Of a stretch of DNA of 64,000 bases, positions 35,939 through 46,100 are shown in pieces; position 1 is the stretch's first letter, and each line of letters starts with the position of its first letter. Below the pieces are notes generated by a model. That model was not told the origin of the DNA and did no database searches. It saw only the letters and a program-made list of their open reading frames with translations. The position numbers were made by a program, and so were the translations under genes. The DNA is from Flavivirga aquatica (GTDB lineage: Bacteria > Bacteroidota > Bacteroidia > Flavobacteriales > Flavobacteriaceae): the NCBI RefSeq assembly GCF_001747085.1, contig NZ_MDJD01000054.1, forward strand, positions 868,001 to 932,000. The letters are read 5' to 3'.

Positions 35939-37300
35939 CTAAACTGTCATTGAAAAAAGTTTTGTTTCTGGCTTTTTACGTTGTAAACGCATATCAAAAG
36001 GCAAACACACATTCCTTACAAAAGGACGCCCTTTTTCAGTTACAGTTATCTTTTTAGAGTCGACCTCTATAAGCTCGTCTCTCTCTAGCTCTTTTAGTTT
36101 TATTAATACATCTGAAAGTTCTGGAAACCATAATGAAGGGTCTTCCCATGAGGTTTCAAATGTACACATCAAATTGAGGATATGTTTACGTATAATTAAA
36201 TCTTCTGAAGTGAGAATATGTCCCCTAAAAACAGGCAGTATATTATCCTCTATTAAATTTTGATATTCTTCTATATTCTTTACATTTTGGGCAAAACTAT
36301 ACCAACTATCACTTATTGCAGAAACCCCTAACCCAATCATAACTTGTGTTTTACTTGAGTTATACCCCATAAAATTACGGTGTATTTCACCACTTTCTTG
36401 AGCAATGTATAATGTATCTGTTTTTAAAGCAAAGTGATCCATTCCTATTTCTACATAACCCGCTTCTATAAGCATCTTTTTACCTAACTCATACTGCACT
36501 CGCTTTAAATCTGCACTAGGTAAATCTTCTTCTTTAAATCCTCTTTGTCCATTGCCTTTCATCCATGGTACATGCGCATAACTATAAAATGCAATTCGGT
36601 CTGGACGTAACGTGATAGTCTTATTTATAGTATTAATCACATCGTCTTGTGTTTGAAATGGTAACCCATAAATAATATCGTGCCCTACCGAATTATAGCC
36701 TTCTTCTCTAGCCTCTTTAGTGGCTCTTAATACGTTTTCATAGGGTTGTATTCTATTTATTGCTTTTTGTACTGTTAAATTATAATCCTGTACACCATAA
36801 CACACTCGATTAAAGCCTTTTTTTGCTAATGTTTTTAAGTGCTCTTTTGTGGTATTATTTGGATGACCTTCAAAACTTAATTCACAATTTTCAGCCTTAC
36901 TACCTATTGTAAAAATGCCATGAAGTAACCTGTTTAAATGTTCTGGCGAAAAAAATGTAGGTGTTCCTCCTCCTAAATGTAATTGTTTAATTTTTGGTTT
37001 TTCATTAAACAGCTCATAATACATTATAAATTCCTTAATAACAGATTTTATATAGGGAACTTCTACATCATGATTTTTTGTGATGCGCTTATTGCATCCA
37101 CAAAACGTACACATACTTTCGCAATATGGTAAATGAATATATAAACTAATCCCCTCTTTAGTATTACTCTCTAAAAAACTTGCTTGTAATGTTTCTTTCC
37201 AAGCATGTAATGAAAAAGTTTCTTCATTCCAATAGGGAACCGTAGGGTAACTTGTATATCTAGGTCCAGCCACATTATATTTTGAAATAAGTGTACTCAT
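35939..37300 (-). CDS. hemN: Oxygen-independent coproporphyrinogen III oxidase
   Basis: A radical SAM enzyme that makes protoporphyrinogen IX without oxygen. The 453 residues have the N-terminal YNVAGPRYTSYPTVPYW, the cluster motif CESMCTFCGC (CxxxCxxC plus adjacent Cys), GGGTPTFF and the HemN C-terminal domain. The length and TSYP signature identify true HemN rather than the HemW family. It faces the cbb3 operon and has the fourth FNR-type promoter, so haem supply and oxidase synthesis appear co-induced. Confidence 0.96.
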   Translation of the reverse strand: MSTLISKYNVAGPRYTSYPTVPYWNEETFSLHAWKETLQASFLESNTKEGISLYIHLPYCESMCTFCGCNKRITKNHDVEVPYIKSVIKEFIMYYELFNEKPKIKQLHLGGGTPTFFSPEHLNRLLHGIFTIGSKAENCELSFEGHPNNTTKEHLKTLAKKGFNRVCYGVQDYNLTVQKAINRIQPYENVLRATKEAREEGYNSVGHDIIYGLPFQTQDDVINTINKTITLRPDRIAFYSYAHVPWMKGNGQRGFKEEDLPSADLKRVQYELGKKMLIEAGYVEIGMDHFALKTDTLYIAQESGEIHRNFMGYNSSKTQVMIGLGVSAISDSWYSFAQNVKNIEEYQNLIEDNILPVFRGHILTSEDLIIRKHILNLMCTFETSWEDPSLWFPELSDVLIKLKELERDELIEVDSKKITVTEKGRPFVRNVCLPFDMRLQRKKPETKLFSMTV

Positions 37301-37362
37301 AAACTTTTTACTTTAAAGAATAACCTTGTGAATATTACGATTTAGTGTTTCTTTTATATTTT

Positions 37363-37405
37363 CAAAAGTATATGGTAGTAAGTAAATAAAAGCTGATTTT
37401 TATCA
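37363..37405 (-). promoter_or_regulatory. FNR-type promoter of hemN
   Basis: The palindrome AGCTGAT-TTTT-ATCAGCT (core 37394-37405) has its centre 36.5 bp before the G of TACTTTTG on the minus strand (complement of 37363-37370). The geometry is identical to that at usp, ccoI and ccoS. The rest of the 451-bp gap 37301-37751 is AT-rich and shows no other gene or structure. Confidence 0.85.
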
Positions 37406-37751
37406 GCTTTAGTAAAATATCTATGTATTATAGAGAGGTATTATTTTTAGATACTTAAGTTAAAATAATTTATTTTTTACTACCCAAAAGCCATACTTAA
37501 CAAAAATTAAATATTATAAAATCATAAAAATCAAATAGTTAAAAACACCGCTTCTTAAAAGTTCAACCATAAATAAATACAAACCTATTTTTAAAGATTG
37601 TATCTTTATACAAAACACCTACATTAAAGAAAAAACAACTCTAAATAACGATTTATCCTATTTTAAGTATATTAGTAGTCTGTTTATCTTTATTCCATTG
37701 TTCTATAAAATAGCATCATACAAATATTGCTTTTGTTCCGTACATTATAAA

Positions 37752-38483
37752 ATGAGGAACAATATTAGGTATTTACAAGTTTACATACTCCTTTTTACAA
37801 CACTTTTAACTAACACTATATCTTGGAGTCAACAAGATTCACTTTCTAATATAGAATCAGGTTATACTTATCATTCTAGTATCGATATAACGGAAGTTTC
37901 TGGAAACACATTATCTGTTAATTATAAAACCCTTCCTGCAAATCAGGCTGGTAAACTCCAAAATAAATTATGGATATGGAGAGCTTCCGAAGTTCCTTGG
38001 CAATACCCACCCATGAAAGAACAACTCTTACAAGAAGATGCTACTCAAAGTGGATCTTATGTTTTAGAGAATTTAAAAATTGCTATATCTACAGAATATA
38101 TTGTGTGCTATTCGGTGGGGCCAGAAGTTACACAAATTTGTACTTGCGCTACTCTAAGTGTAAATAAAGACACTATAAATAAACAATGGGTTGAAATTTC
38201 GCTACTTAATATTAGTAGGAACTCCATTAGCTTCAGTTACAAAACGCTAAAAGGCTACCTTCCAAAAACGTATCAAAATTGGTTTGGATTATGGGAAGGA
38301 CAAGCATCCCCTTATAACTTAGATATTCCAATAGCCAAAGATAATGTTTCTAGTGACTCCAATATATCCAGTGGTGGACTCAATAATTTATCACTAGATA
38401 TTGGTCAAATCTACACCCTTATCTATTTCACAGGCAGCCAAGAAGCAAATGCAGCTGCCATGATACGATTTAAAGTATATTAA
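37752..38483 (+). CDS. Secreted protein with two ~100-aa beta domains
   Basis: I do not recognise this family. The ATG at 37752 gives a signal peptide (YLQVYILLFTTLLTNTISWS) and a mature part of two related beta-sandwich-like domains, 243 residues in all. Domain 1 has LSVNYKTLPANQAG, LWIWRASEVPW and YIVCYSVGPEVTQICTCA. Domain 2 has ISFSYKTLKGYLPKTYQNW, WFGLWEGQASPY and GQIYTLIYFTG. The protein encoded 152 bp downstream has the same two-domain plan but no signal peptide. It lies at the left edge of the accessory region. A binding or structural role is likely, but the ligand is unknown. Confidence 0.7.
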   Translation: MRNNIRYLQVYILLFTTLLTNTISWSQQDSLSNIESGYTYHSSIDITEVSGNTLSVNYKTLPANQAGKLQNKLWIWRASEVPWQYPPMKEQLLQEDATQSGSYVLENLKIAISTEYIVCYSVGPEVTQICTCATLSVNKDTINKQWVEISLLNISRNSISFSYKTLKGYLPKTYQNWFGLWEGQASPYNLDIPIAKDNVSSDSNISSGGLNNLSLDIGQIYTLIYFTGSQEANAAAMIRFKVY

Positions 38484-38488
38484 ACACA

Positions 38489-38528
38489 TCAGGTATTAAC
38501 ACCTGATTATTCAGGTATTAATACCTGA
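38489..38528. repeat. Two tandem 18-bp palindromes
   Basis: TCAGGTATTAACACCTGA (38489-38506) and TCAGGTATTAATACCTGA (38511-38528) are separated by TTAT, and TTAT follows again, giving a 22-bp unit. The second copy is a perfect palindrome and the first differs at one base. They lie just after one domain-repeat gene and 107 bp before the next. They could be a twin operator or a transcription terminator. Confidence 0.85.
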
Positions 38529-38635
38529 TTATTAGATGTATTGACTTACAAATTATTGCTTTTTCATATCTTGTCTATCCCAAAAGAAGATATCACTTAC
38601 GTTTAAAAATATTAATTCATTTAAATCTAAAAATT

Positions 38636-39328
38636 ATGTCTACAAAAACAGAAAACGCTACGGCTGTACAAAATCCAACAACCGAAATAAAAGTCTCGGC
38701 GATAGTTGGAAATCAACTTCAAGTTCAATATACGGGATTACCTGGTAACCGACCAAACACTTACGGAAACTATCTTGTAGTTTGGAGAAATCAAAATTCT
38801 ATTCCTTATAACGATCCTAATCCAGATGGTTACGTTGAGATTACTGGAGATTCATCTCAAGGTTCACAAGTATTTGAAGAAGTTAAAATACAAGTAGGCG
38901 TTACTTATGTAGTTGGATACGCTGTAGGACCTAAATTATCTTCTGGACAAGATTGGGGTAACGTTTGTACAACCTGTTTTATAGATACGTCACAGCAATC
39001 TAGTTATATAGAACCAGAAATTACAGATTTGGTTGCATCAACAGATTCAGTTACCATGAATTATAAATTACCAAACGGGGCAAGTCCACAAGAAAATGGA
39101 GCTTGGGTAGGTATTTGGCAAACAGGAAACGCTTCTTACGACACACCTCCTATTGCAGTTAATTCTATAAATAATCCAAGTAGTATTGGTGGAGCTGCAA
39201 TTAATGGAGTTACAATTTTAATTGGCCAAATATACACAGTTGCATTATTTACTAGTGGTTGGAAAGCAGGACCTGGAGGAACTAATGTACAAACAGCAAT
39301 GGCTTGTACTGCTACAATTACAACTTAA
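38636..39328 (+). CDS. Two-domain beta protein without signal peptide
   Basis: A 230-residue paralogue of the secreted protein just upstream. Domain 1 (about 17-118) contains LQVQYTGLPGNRPNTYGN, LVVWRNQNSIPYNDP and YVVGYAVGPKL. Domain 2 (about 127-230) contains VTMNYKLPNGASPQENG, WVGIWQTGNASYDTPPIA and GQIYTVALFTSG. It has no signal peptide, lipobox or membrane segment. A strong terminator follows, so it is probably its own transcript. The shared W-x-W / PPxA pattern defines a domain I cannot assign to a named family. The lack of an export signal parallels the two giant genes downstream. Confidence 0.72.
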   Translation: MSTKTENATAVQNPTTEIKVSAIVGNQLQVQYTGLPGNRPNTYGNYLVVWRNQNSIPYNDPNPDGYVEITGDSSQGSQVFEEVKIQVGVTYVVGYAVGPKLSSGQDWGNVCTTCFIDTSQQSSYIEPEITDLVASTDSVTMNYKLPNGASPQENGAWVGIWQTGNASYDTPPIAVNSINNPSSIGGAAINGVTILIGQIYTVALFTSGWKAGPGGTNVQTAMACTATITT

Positions 39329-39366
39329 GCTAATGTTTAAGTATTCTACATATACTATATAAATAT

Positions 39367-39399
39367 AAAAAGGTGTTGGGATTTAACCAACACCTTTTT
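39367..39399 (+). terminator. Strong intrinsic terminator
   Basis: AAAAAGGTGTTGG pairs with CCAACACCTTTTT (13 bp) around a short loop and ends in a T-run. It follows the two-domain protein gene by about 40 bp and separates it from the 1184-aa gene. The remaining spacer to 39528 holds only a loose TGAACA/TGTTCA inverted repeat. Confidence 0.92.
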
Positions 39400-39528
39400 G
39401 TGCTCAATATACTGTCTATGAACAATGCTACTTTTCAACCTGAAAAGCTCATTATTTACTGTTCATTGATCTGCTTGTAATAAGTTTATTCATAATAGTT
39501 CCATTATCACCTGTAAGACACTAATAAT

Positions 39529-42500
39529 ATGTCCTTTTTTAATGTTTCCTTAAATAATCAACTTTATGTTACCCCAACAACTGGTAAAGATCAAGGTTTT
39601 TCCGCATTCCTACTCCCCAAACCTCCTTCTAGTCCAGAATCAGGATATGATATTTCTCAAGCTTTAACAGATACTACTTTAAACGGAAGTTTTATCTTAT
39701 CTGCCTACACTCCTAATCTGGAAACGCAAAACAGCACAGATTTATTTGTAAAACAAGCCTTAGCGCTTTTAGGAACAGGACGATATATTATTTGGATATT
39801 GGATATCAATGATTTTAGCGCTACTAAAAATACCATATTTATGACCATTGCAGGAAATGGATCATCAAGCATTCAAGGCGTTACAATCCCTATGGTTTCA
39901 GGTATTTCACTACAAATACAAAGTGGTATAAAACTAACAGCTACAGATAATTCTATCGACTTAGGCAGCACAAGTGGCAACAACTCTAAACTTATATTTA
40001 CTGGACCAGATGCTCCCGATTCTAATAGTACTTATGCCACATCGGGAAGTATCCCTCTTAGCGGAATCTATCGTGGCAGTGTTAATTTTTCTGCTTTTAT
40101 AGAACGAAACTCATTATCAAGTGGTTTTAACTGGGGTTTCCAAATGCTCATTCCTTTAGAAGACAACCCTAATCAAACTGCTAGATCAGAATATTTCCCT
40201 TTAGCCAGTGGTCAATATCCATCGCCCACTGATGCTATAGGCTTCAATATTTTTATTGACCCTACAGACATCTTTAATCAAGCTTTTAATTGTTCTAACT
40301 CATGCTCTATTACAGATCAATACAATTCTAGAAGAACCGTATTTAATTTCACCGGATCCAATAAAGATCAAAGCGAATCTGTACTTAACGCCTATTATTT
40401 TACTGTTTGGGGAAGCAACATTAAATTAATACCTGTAGGTAATAACAACAATAATGAATTACAAGCGCGACTCACCTTTAATAATGGTGAATTATATAGC
40501 GCCAATGCGCATCAAAAACATTTTGCTCCAGAAGGCGATTTTATAATAGAAATAAACGGTGTGACTTCCAATGAAAGTATACCGCTTCAATGCGGCTTAC
40601 AAGGTACCGAGTTTTTTAATGTTCAACCTCGCGTTAATGGTAATCCAGGTGATAGATTACGTTTTATCACCAACCAACCTGCCTACGCTCCTGTATACCC
40701 ATTACCTGTATCATCACCAGTCACAGCACCAGTTAATCCAAATGCATCTCTATTAGATATTACTTACCAAACATCTTGGTGTACTTTAGTTATTGGAGAA
40801 AATAGTATTATCCCTTCATATGTTGCTCAACCAAAAGGATCTGCTTTATTTAGTAACTCGACAGTTGTTGGGTCTACAATTCTAGAGCATTCAACTCCAA
40901 ATTTTACATTTACACCAAACAATACAGTACTATTTCCAATGCTTCCTTATGCAGATGTTAAACCAAATTTAAATACAGAAGGATTCAATAAAGAAGAAAT
41001 AGAAGATTTTGAAAAATTATTTATATCACAAATTAGAAAACAAAACATCAATTCTATATTAATTAATGCTCAAACTAAAGCAAAAGAATCTTACTTAAAA
41101 TCTACAAATAAAGTTACCGATGCTGGAACGAATGTAACAACTCCCTCGGGACTCATTGCTAACTTATTAGGATCAAACAACAACCCTGTATGGAATGCTA
41201 TTTATCTTGCTCAAAACCAAACAACTTCTCAAAGCTCGTTTGAAAAAATGTATTTTGAAGATCCTAGCGAGGATCTCATCCAAGCCTTTCAAACAAGTGA
41301 TTTGTTTTTAGTTATAGCTAATAATGAAAAACTTGGTTCTACAGATCCAACAGCATCTGGAGCAAAATTCCTCAATAAAATGTTTATTGGAGACTGGACA
41401 ATGGAAGCCAATACAGGAACCCAAAGTAAATACAATGATTATAATAATATCATTATTGTAAAAGGAAAAAAAGGAAAGCTATACGATCCTGATAATTCTG
41501 ATAATAGTTTAATTTCCAACTGGCAAAAATGGACAGCCAAAGACACCTTTGCTGCACCATCAATATTAAATAACAACAATGATTTACTTCCTCCAGATAA
41601 CTCCCAATTAGTAATCCTTTCTCAATGGATGCAATCGTATTTTGAGGATGCTAAAAATCAAACTGACACTGCTTATTTTGGAAATTTTAATGCTTTAGTA
41701 CAAGACGAAAATTGGACAGGTATTCTTATTCTTCGTATGGATATTTCAGGCTTACCAGATAACCTTACTGGAATATTATCTGGTGTTAGAGATCCTGCTG
41801 GGTTTAGAGCACATCATTTTGGAATTAACATTACTCCTGTAGAAAAAGGAAGTAACGGCCCAGAAATTAATAATCCAAGTTCTATGTTTGGGCTTATCTA
41901 TTATAATGATCCCGATTTTATACAACAAGAACCTCCTCAACCTATTCAGCCCGACTTATCCGAAACTTACGATTTTGTCCTGCTAAACTTAAAAGTTCTA
42001 TTTGAAAATACAGCTGTAAAAAGCTTTCAAAGTTATGCTCAACTCACTACGAATAATTACTTTGGTTCACCCGTAGATCATATGGGAGATGGTGGAAATA
42101 AATTCAATACCATGATCCTTAAAGGTGCACTTCAATTTAAAGGAAACGAAGCGCTTTATAGTTTAAGTACAGATGGAGTTAACGCATTCTATTTTAATAA
42201 TCCAGCGGTAAACAAAATCGAAATATCCAATGTTAATTTCAGTACTGCCCAAAGTGATCCTAATGGCAATATTGTAAGTAACTTTTCTATTAATGGATAT
42301 TGGGACTTCAAGGAGTTAATGATTCCTGCAGATGAAAATGACCCTGCTGTAGATTTTGATATATTATCTTTTGGAAATACCGATGGTACAGATGCATCCA
42401 ATAAAGGGTTAATTTTCAACAATCTACTCATAAACATGGTATCTCCCCCTTATACGCCTGGACAAACAGAACAATTACCTAAAACGATGACGTTTGTGAC

Positions 42501-43083
42501 TTCTCAAATAACCTTTGATCAAGCAAGAAGCACACCACGTCCAAATAGTATGTATGTTAACTTTGCTCTTAATTTACAAGGCTTAACTCAAGGAAGCTCC
42601 GACTCTCCTCCCTCACAAAATGGATACCTTACTGTAATAACAGACTTAAAGGTTAGTCCTATAGATGGATCGTCGTGGGTAGGCTTAATATATAAATTAA
42701 ACATGGGGACTCCAGGAGAATTGGCTGGTAATATAGGGTTAACCTCTACATTATTAACCGCTTGGAATCCTACAGCTACAGATGATGGTTCTGCTCCTGC
42801 TGTACTCGTTGGAATTACGCTTCCTGGAACTGGTGGTGGTGCTAAACTAATTAGTCTACAGACGGTATTAAAATTGTCCATCGGACAAATACGTTTAGCA
42901 TATGACTCAGATAAGTCCTCTTTCTTATTGATGTTTACCGAAATTGCGCTGAAATTTTTTGGTTTACTAAAAATTCCACCAAACGGATCGTCATTATTCT
43001 ATCTCTTCGGAAATCCAAAATCGAACGATAAAGCATCTGGTTTAGGCTGGTATGCTATGTATAATAAGGAAAACTCTAAGTAA
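39529..43083 (+). CDS. 1184-aa protein of unknown function, partner of the giant gene
   Basis: I do not recognise the family with confidence. It starts MSFFNVSLNNQLYVTPTTGK, with no signal peptide. The sequence is beta-rich and low in Cys, with Asn/Ser/Thr-rich stretches. A short helical segment lies at about 480-530 (FNKEEIEDFEKLFISQIRKQ). The C-terminal part (about 900-1184) is strand-rich and ends FGNPKSNDKASGLGWYAMYN. Such an FGNP...LGWYA ending is one I associate with large DUF6603-type proteins, as a recollection only. The giant gene begins 36 bp after its stop, so the two are almost certainly co-transcribed. The codon use resembles its neighbours. Confidence 0.7.
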   Translation: MSFFNVSLNNQLYVTPTTGKDQGFSAFLLPKPPSSPESGYDISQALTDTTLNGSFILSAYTPNLETQNSTDLFVKQALALLGTGRYIIWILDINDFSATKNTIFMTIAGNGSSSIQGVTIPMVSGISLQIQSGIKLTATDNSIDLGSTSGNNSKLIFTGPDAPDSNSTYATSGSIPLSGIYRGSVNFSAFIERNSLSSGFNWGFQMLIPLEDNPNQTARSEYFPLASGQYPSPTDAIGFNIFIDPTDIFNQAFNCSNSCSITDQYNSRRTVFNFTGSNKDQSESVLNAYYFTVWGSNIKLIPVGNNNNNELQARLTFNNGELYSANAHQKHFAPEGDFIIEINGVTSNESIPLQCGLQGTEFFNVQPRVNGNPGDRLRFITNQPAYAPVYPLPVSSPVTAPVNPNASLLDITYQTSWCTLVIGENSIIPSYVAQPKGSALFSNSTVVGSTILEHSTPNFTFTPNNTVLFPMLPYADVKPNLNTEGFNKEEIEDFEKLFISQIRKQNINSILINAQTKAKESYLKSTNKVTDAGTNVTTPSGLIANLLGSNNNPVWNAIYLAQNQTTSQSSFEKMYFEDPSEDLIQAFQTSDLFLVIANNEKLGSTDPTASGAKFLNKMFIGDWTMEANTGTQSKYNDYNNIIIVKGKKGKLYDPDNSDNSLISNWQKWTAKDTFAAPSILNNNNDLLPPDNSQLVILSQWMQSYFEDAKNQTDTAYFGNFNALVQDENWTGILILRMDISGLPDNLTGILSGVRDPAGFRAHHFGINITPVEKGSNGPEINNPSSMFGLIYYNDPDFIQQEPPQPIQPDLSETYDFVLLNLKVLFENTAVKSFQSYAQLTTNNYFGSPVDHMGDGGNKFNTMILKGALQFKGNEALYSLSTDGVNAFYFNNPAVNKIEISNVNFSTAQSDPNGNIVSNFSINGYWDFKELMIPADENDPAVDFDILSFGNTDGTDASNKGLIFNNLLINMVSPPYTPGQTEQLPKTMTFVTSQITFDQARSTPRPNSMYVNFALNLQGLTQGSSDSPPSQNGYLTVITDLKVSPIDGSSWVGLIYKLNMGTPGELAGNIGLTSTLLTAWNPTATDDGSAPAVLVGITLPGTGGGAKLISLQTVLKLSIGQIRLAYDSDKSSFLLMFTEIALKFFGLLKIPPNGSSLFYLFGNPKSNDKASGLGWYAMYNKENSK

Positions 43084-43119
43084 GATAAAATTGATTATAC
43101 CAATATAACGCAACAAAAT

Positions 43120-46100
43120 ATGAACTTTTCAAGTATATTTCAAGCCATAGTAGACTATTTTACCACAACCAAACAAGAAGGTCAATTATCTGATTCTTTA
43201 GCTTTATTTACAGAATATCTTAACGGACCAGACAATAGCACTATTCGTATGTGGGTTTCTGATGCTCCTGGTTATGGCCATCAAACCAATACTACAAATC
43301 TATTATATCAATTAACCAACAGTAATTCAAAAAATGGTTTCGAATATAAAGGTGCTATTGAAGTCTATTATCTTGAAGATAAAGATAAGATCATATTAAC
43401 AAAATTATATCAGTTACTTCCAGAACTAAATAATAAACCAGAAGGAGAAATCAATGGAGCTAATGTCAAACTCATTGAATGGAAATCTGGAGAAACACCT
43501 CCTAATCCTGTAGTTAACTTAGGGTTCACTGGTGCCGAAGACCAAATTGATAATAACGGTTCCATCACTTCTCCACAACTAGCAAAACGATTAAATACTA
43601 ATTATTTTTTAAGGTTAGAACCTTATTTATGGACAACACCAGAAGAAATTCAGTTCTTAAATTCTTCAAGAAAATCCATTTCATTAACAAAACAAAAGTT
43701 ATTAGACTATGGCGCTTTTAAACAACGTGCCTATTGGGAAGAAATACCTGTACCAGTACCAGACTGGAATTACTATAAAGATAATGGATACGCAAATCAA
43801 GTCGCTATTTTACAAAGTTTACTCGCAAAAATAGATAGCTACGATTTAGGCGTTGCATACAGCATTCGTACCTCTGGAAATTACGAATTAGCACCTCCTC
43901 CAGAAGAACGTATGTTTGAAGTTATTACAGGTTATATGGCTTCACAAATGAGCGGAAACAATATTCGATCTGGAGCTAAACCCATTGTGGTTTTATCTAT
44001 GGATAATTTCTCTAACAGAACTAGTGGTGCAGAAACACCTATATCTCAATTAATAGAAGGCGGCATGTCTGCCCAAGAATCAAGTTGGGAAACAACCTTA
44101 AAAGTTGGAGGAAATGGAATCGATCAATATAGCCAACGCAAACTAGATCAAATACGTCAATATTTAAAACCTAGTAGCTACAGAAAAAGTTATCTTGAAA
44201 GTGTAGATGCTCCTTCCCGAATAGAATACGAATGGACTCCAACACAATCTAACGTTGAAAGTAAATACAACTGGTTAAACCAAGCCAAAAATAGAGTTTT
44301 ATTTATTCAATTAGGAAGAGTCCCTGCTCCTATATTCAACTATTTAATGTACAAATCTGCTATGCCTCCCGTTTTTGAAGGTCAAAATACAGGAAATCTA
44401 GCATTACAATTTGGTCAACCTTATTTTCATGTAGCTCGTCCTAATTCAGGTAATGTACAATACCCTACGACACTTTTAGGCTATACAGATTTTAATGCAT
44501 ACGAAGACTATACAAATATTTACATGCCTGTAGTATATGTGCCTACTATTGTATATAAAATGCAGCAAATTGCAAATAAAATTAACTTCCCTATATACCA
44601 ATGGCCTAGTAAAATTAATGAAAATCCATCTGAAATTATAGGCTCTTTTATTAGAGAGTATAAAGAATCATCTGTAGGAGATTATCAAACTTATTACAAT
44701 ACAATTAAAAGCTTCTATCAAAATCCAGCCAATGATAAATTTAGAATAGCCACTAGCTATCTTGGATATATATTACAAGCAGATGGTATTATAAAAGCTT
44801 CTAATAAAATTATGGCCACATCATACGCAACAGCAGATGTGGGAGTTTTAGATGCAGAACCTTATTATGGTGATACTATTATTGATACTAATGATGGAGA
44901 TGACGCTACGCCATTGGAATCTCTATTAGCTAAATTGTATGATAATTTAAATGCAGACAACATTCTAAATTTATTCCCTGGTGTATACAGCGCTGGACCT
45001 ATTTTCGATTTTATATCTGGATTATTAGGTGTAAAGCTAACCTTAACAAATACAACCATATCTCCCGCAAAGGGCACTGCAAATCCCGAAAAAATTGTAG
45101 TAACAGGTAATAGCAGTGCACTTCAAGATACGCCTTTAAAATTCACCATTACGTTTACTGCTCCAGACGGTAGTATTGTATCCGATTGGAAAATGACATA
45201 CACAGGAGATTGGTTAACAGAACAATTACCTTGGTTGCAATTTGAAAATCCATATATATCTTTACAAGTAGCCGATTCCTTTGTACCTGCTCAAGGTAGT
45301 GTTGGTGGTACTTTGCAAGGCTTAGAATTAGACTTAGATATTACTTTACCTATAAATGAAGGTTTATGGCAACTAACGGGACATTTTGCAGAACCTGCAA
45401 GTATTTCAAAATTCTATCAATTAGCAGGAGGTGTTAATCTAGTTCAAGCATTACCAAGCCCATTCAATGCCTTTACAGCCATAGGTGTAACAGATTTGCA
45501 ATTGGCATACAGCACTAAAGAAAACAATATCCAATACCTAAGTTTTGTAATGTCTACCAATGAAAAGGTAACCCTTATGACAGGTTTAGACATGGATAGT
45601 GTCACGCTAAACGTATTAATTCAAGATCCAGGATCACTAGCCAAACGTAGTACAAGTTGGAGTGCTAAAGGTAAATTCACGATAGGTACTGGAGATAATG
45701 CAGGTGTGATTATTACGAGTATGAATTACCCAGAAACGGTTATTCAAGGTCAATTGGCAAGTGGTGTAATTCGTGTAACAGACTTATTTAACCTTTTCCT
45801 TCCAGGAACCGTTTTTAATCCACAAGGATACAGTCCAGAAATTACAGAATTTAATGCATCTTTTGCAGGAACAACAGGTAATTACAGCGTAAGCGCTAAT
45901 TTAAATTTCGACTGGACTTTTCAAATTATATCAGGAGCACCATCAATTACAATTAATAATGTTGGTGTACGCGTACAAAGTGAAAATAAAGAATTACAAG
46001 GAGGGCTTTCTGGTGGGTTTACTTTTGGTGAAGGAATTACTAAATTCTCAATTTCATTATCTGCAGATTATAGTACTACTGGTGGTTGGGTTTTTAAAGG

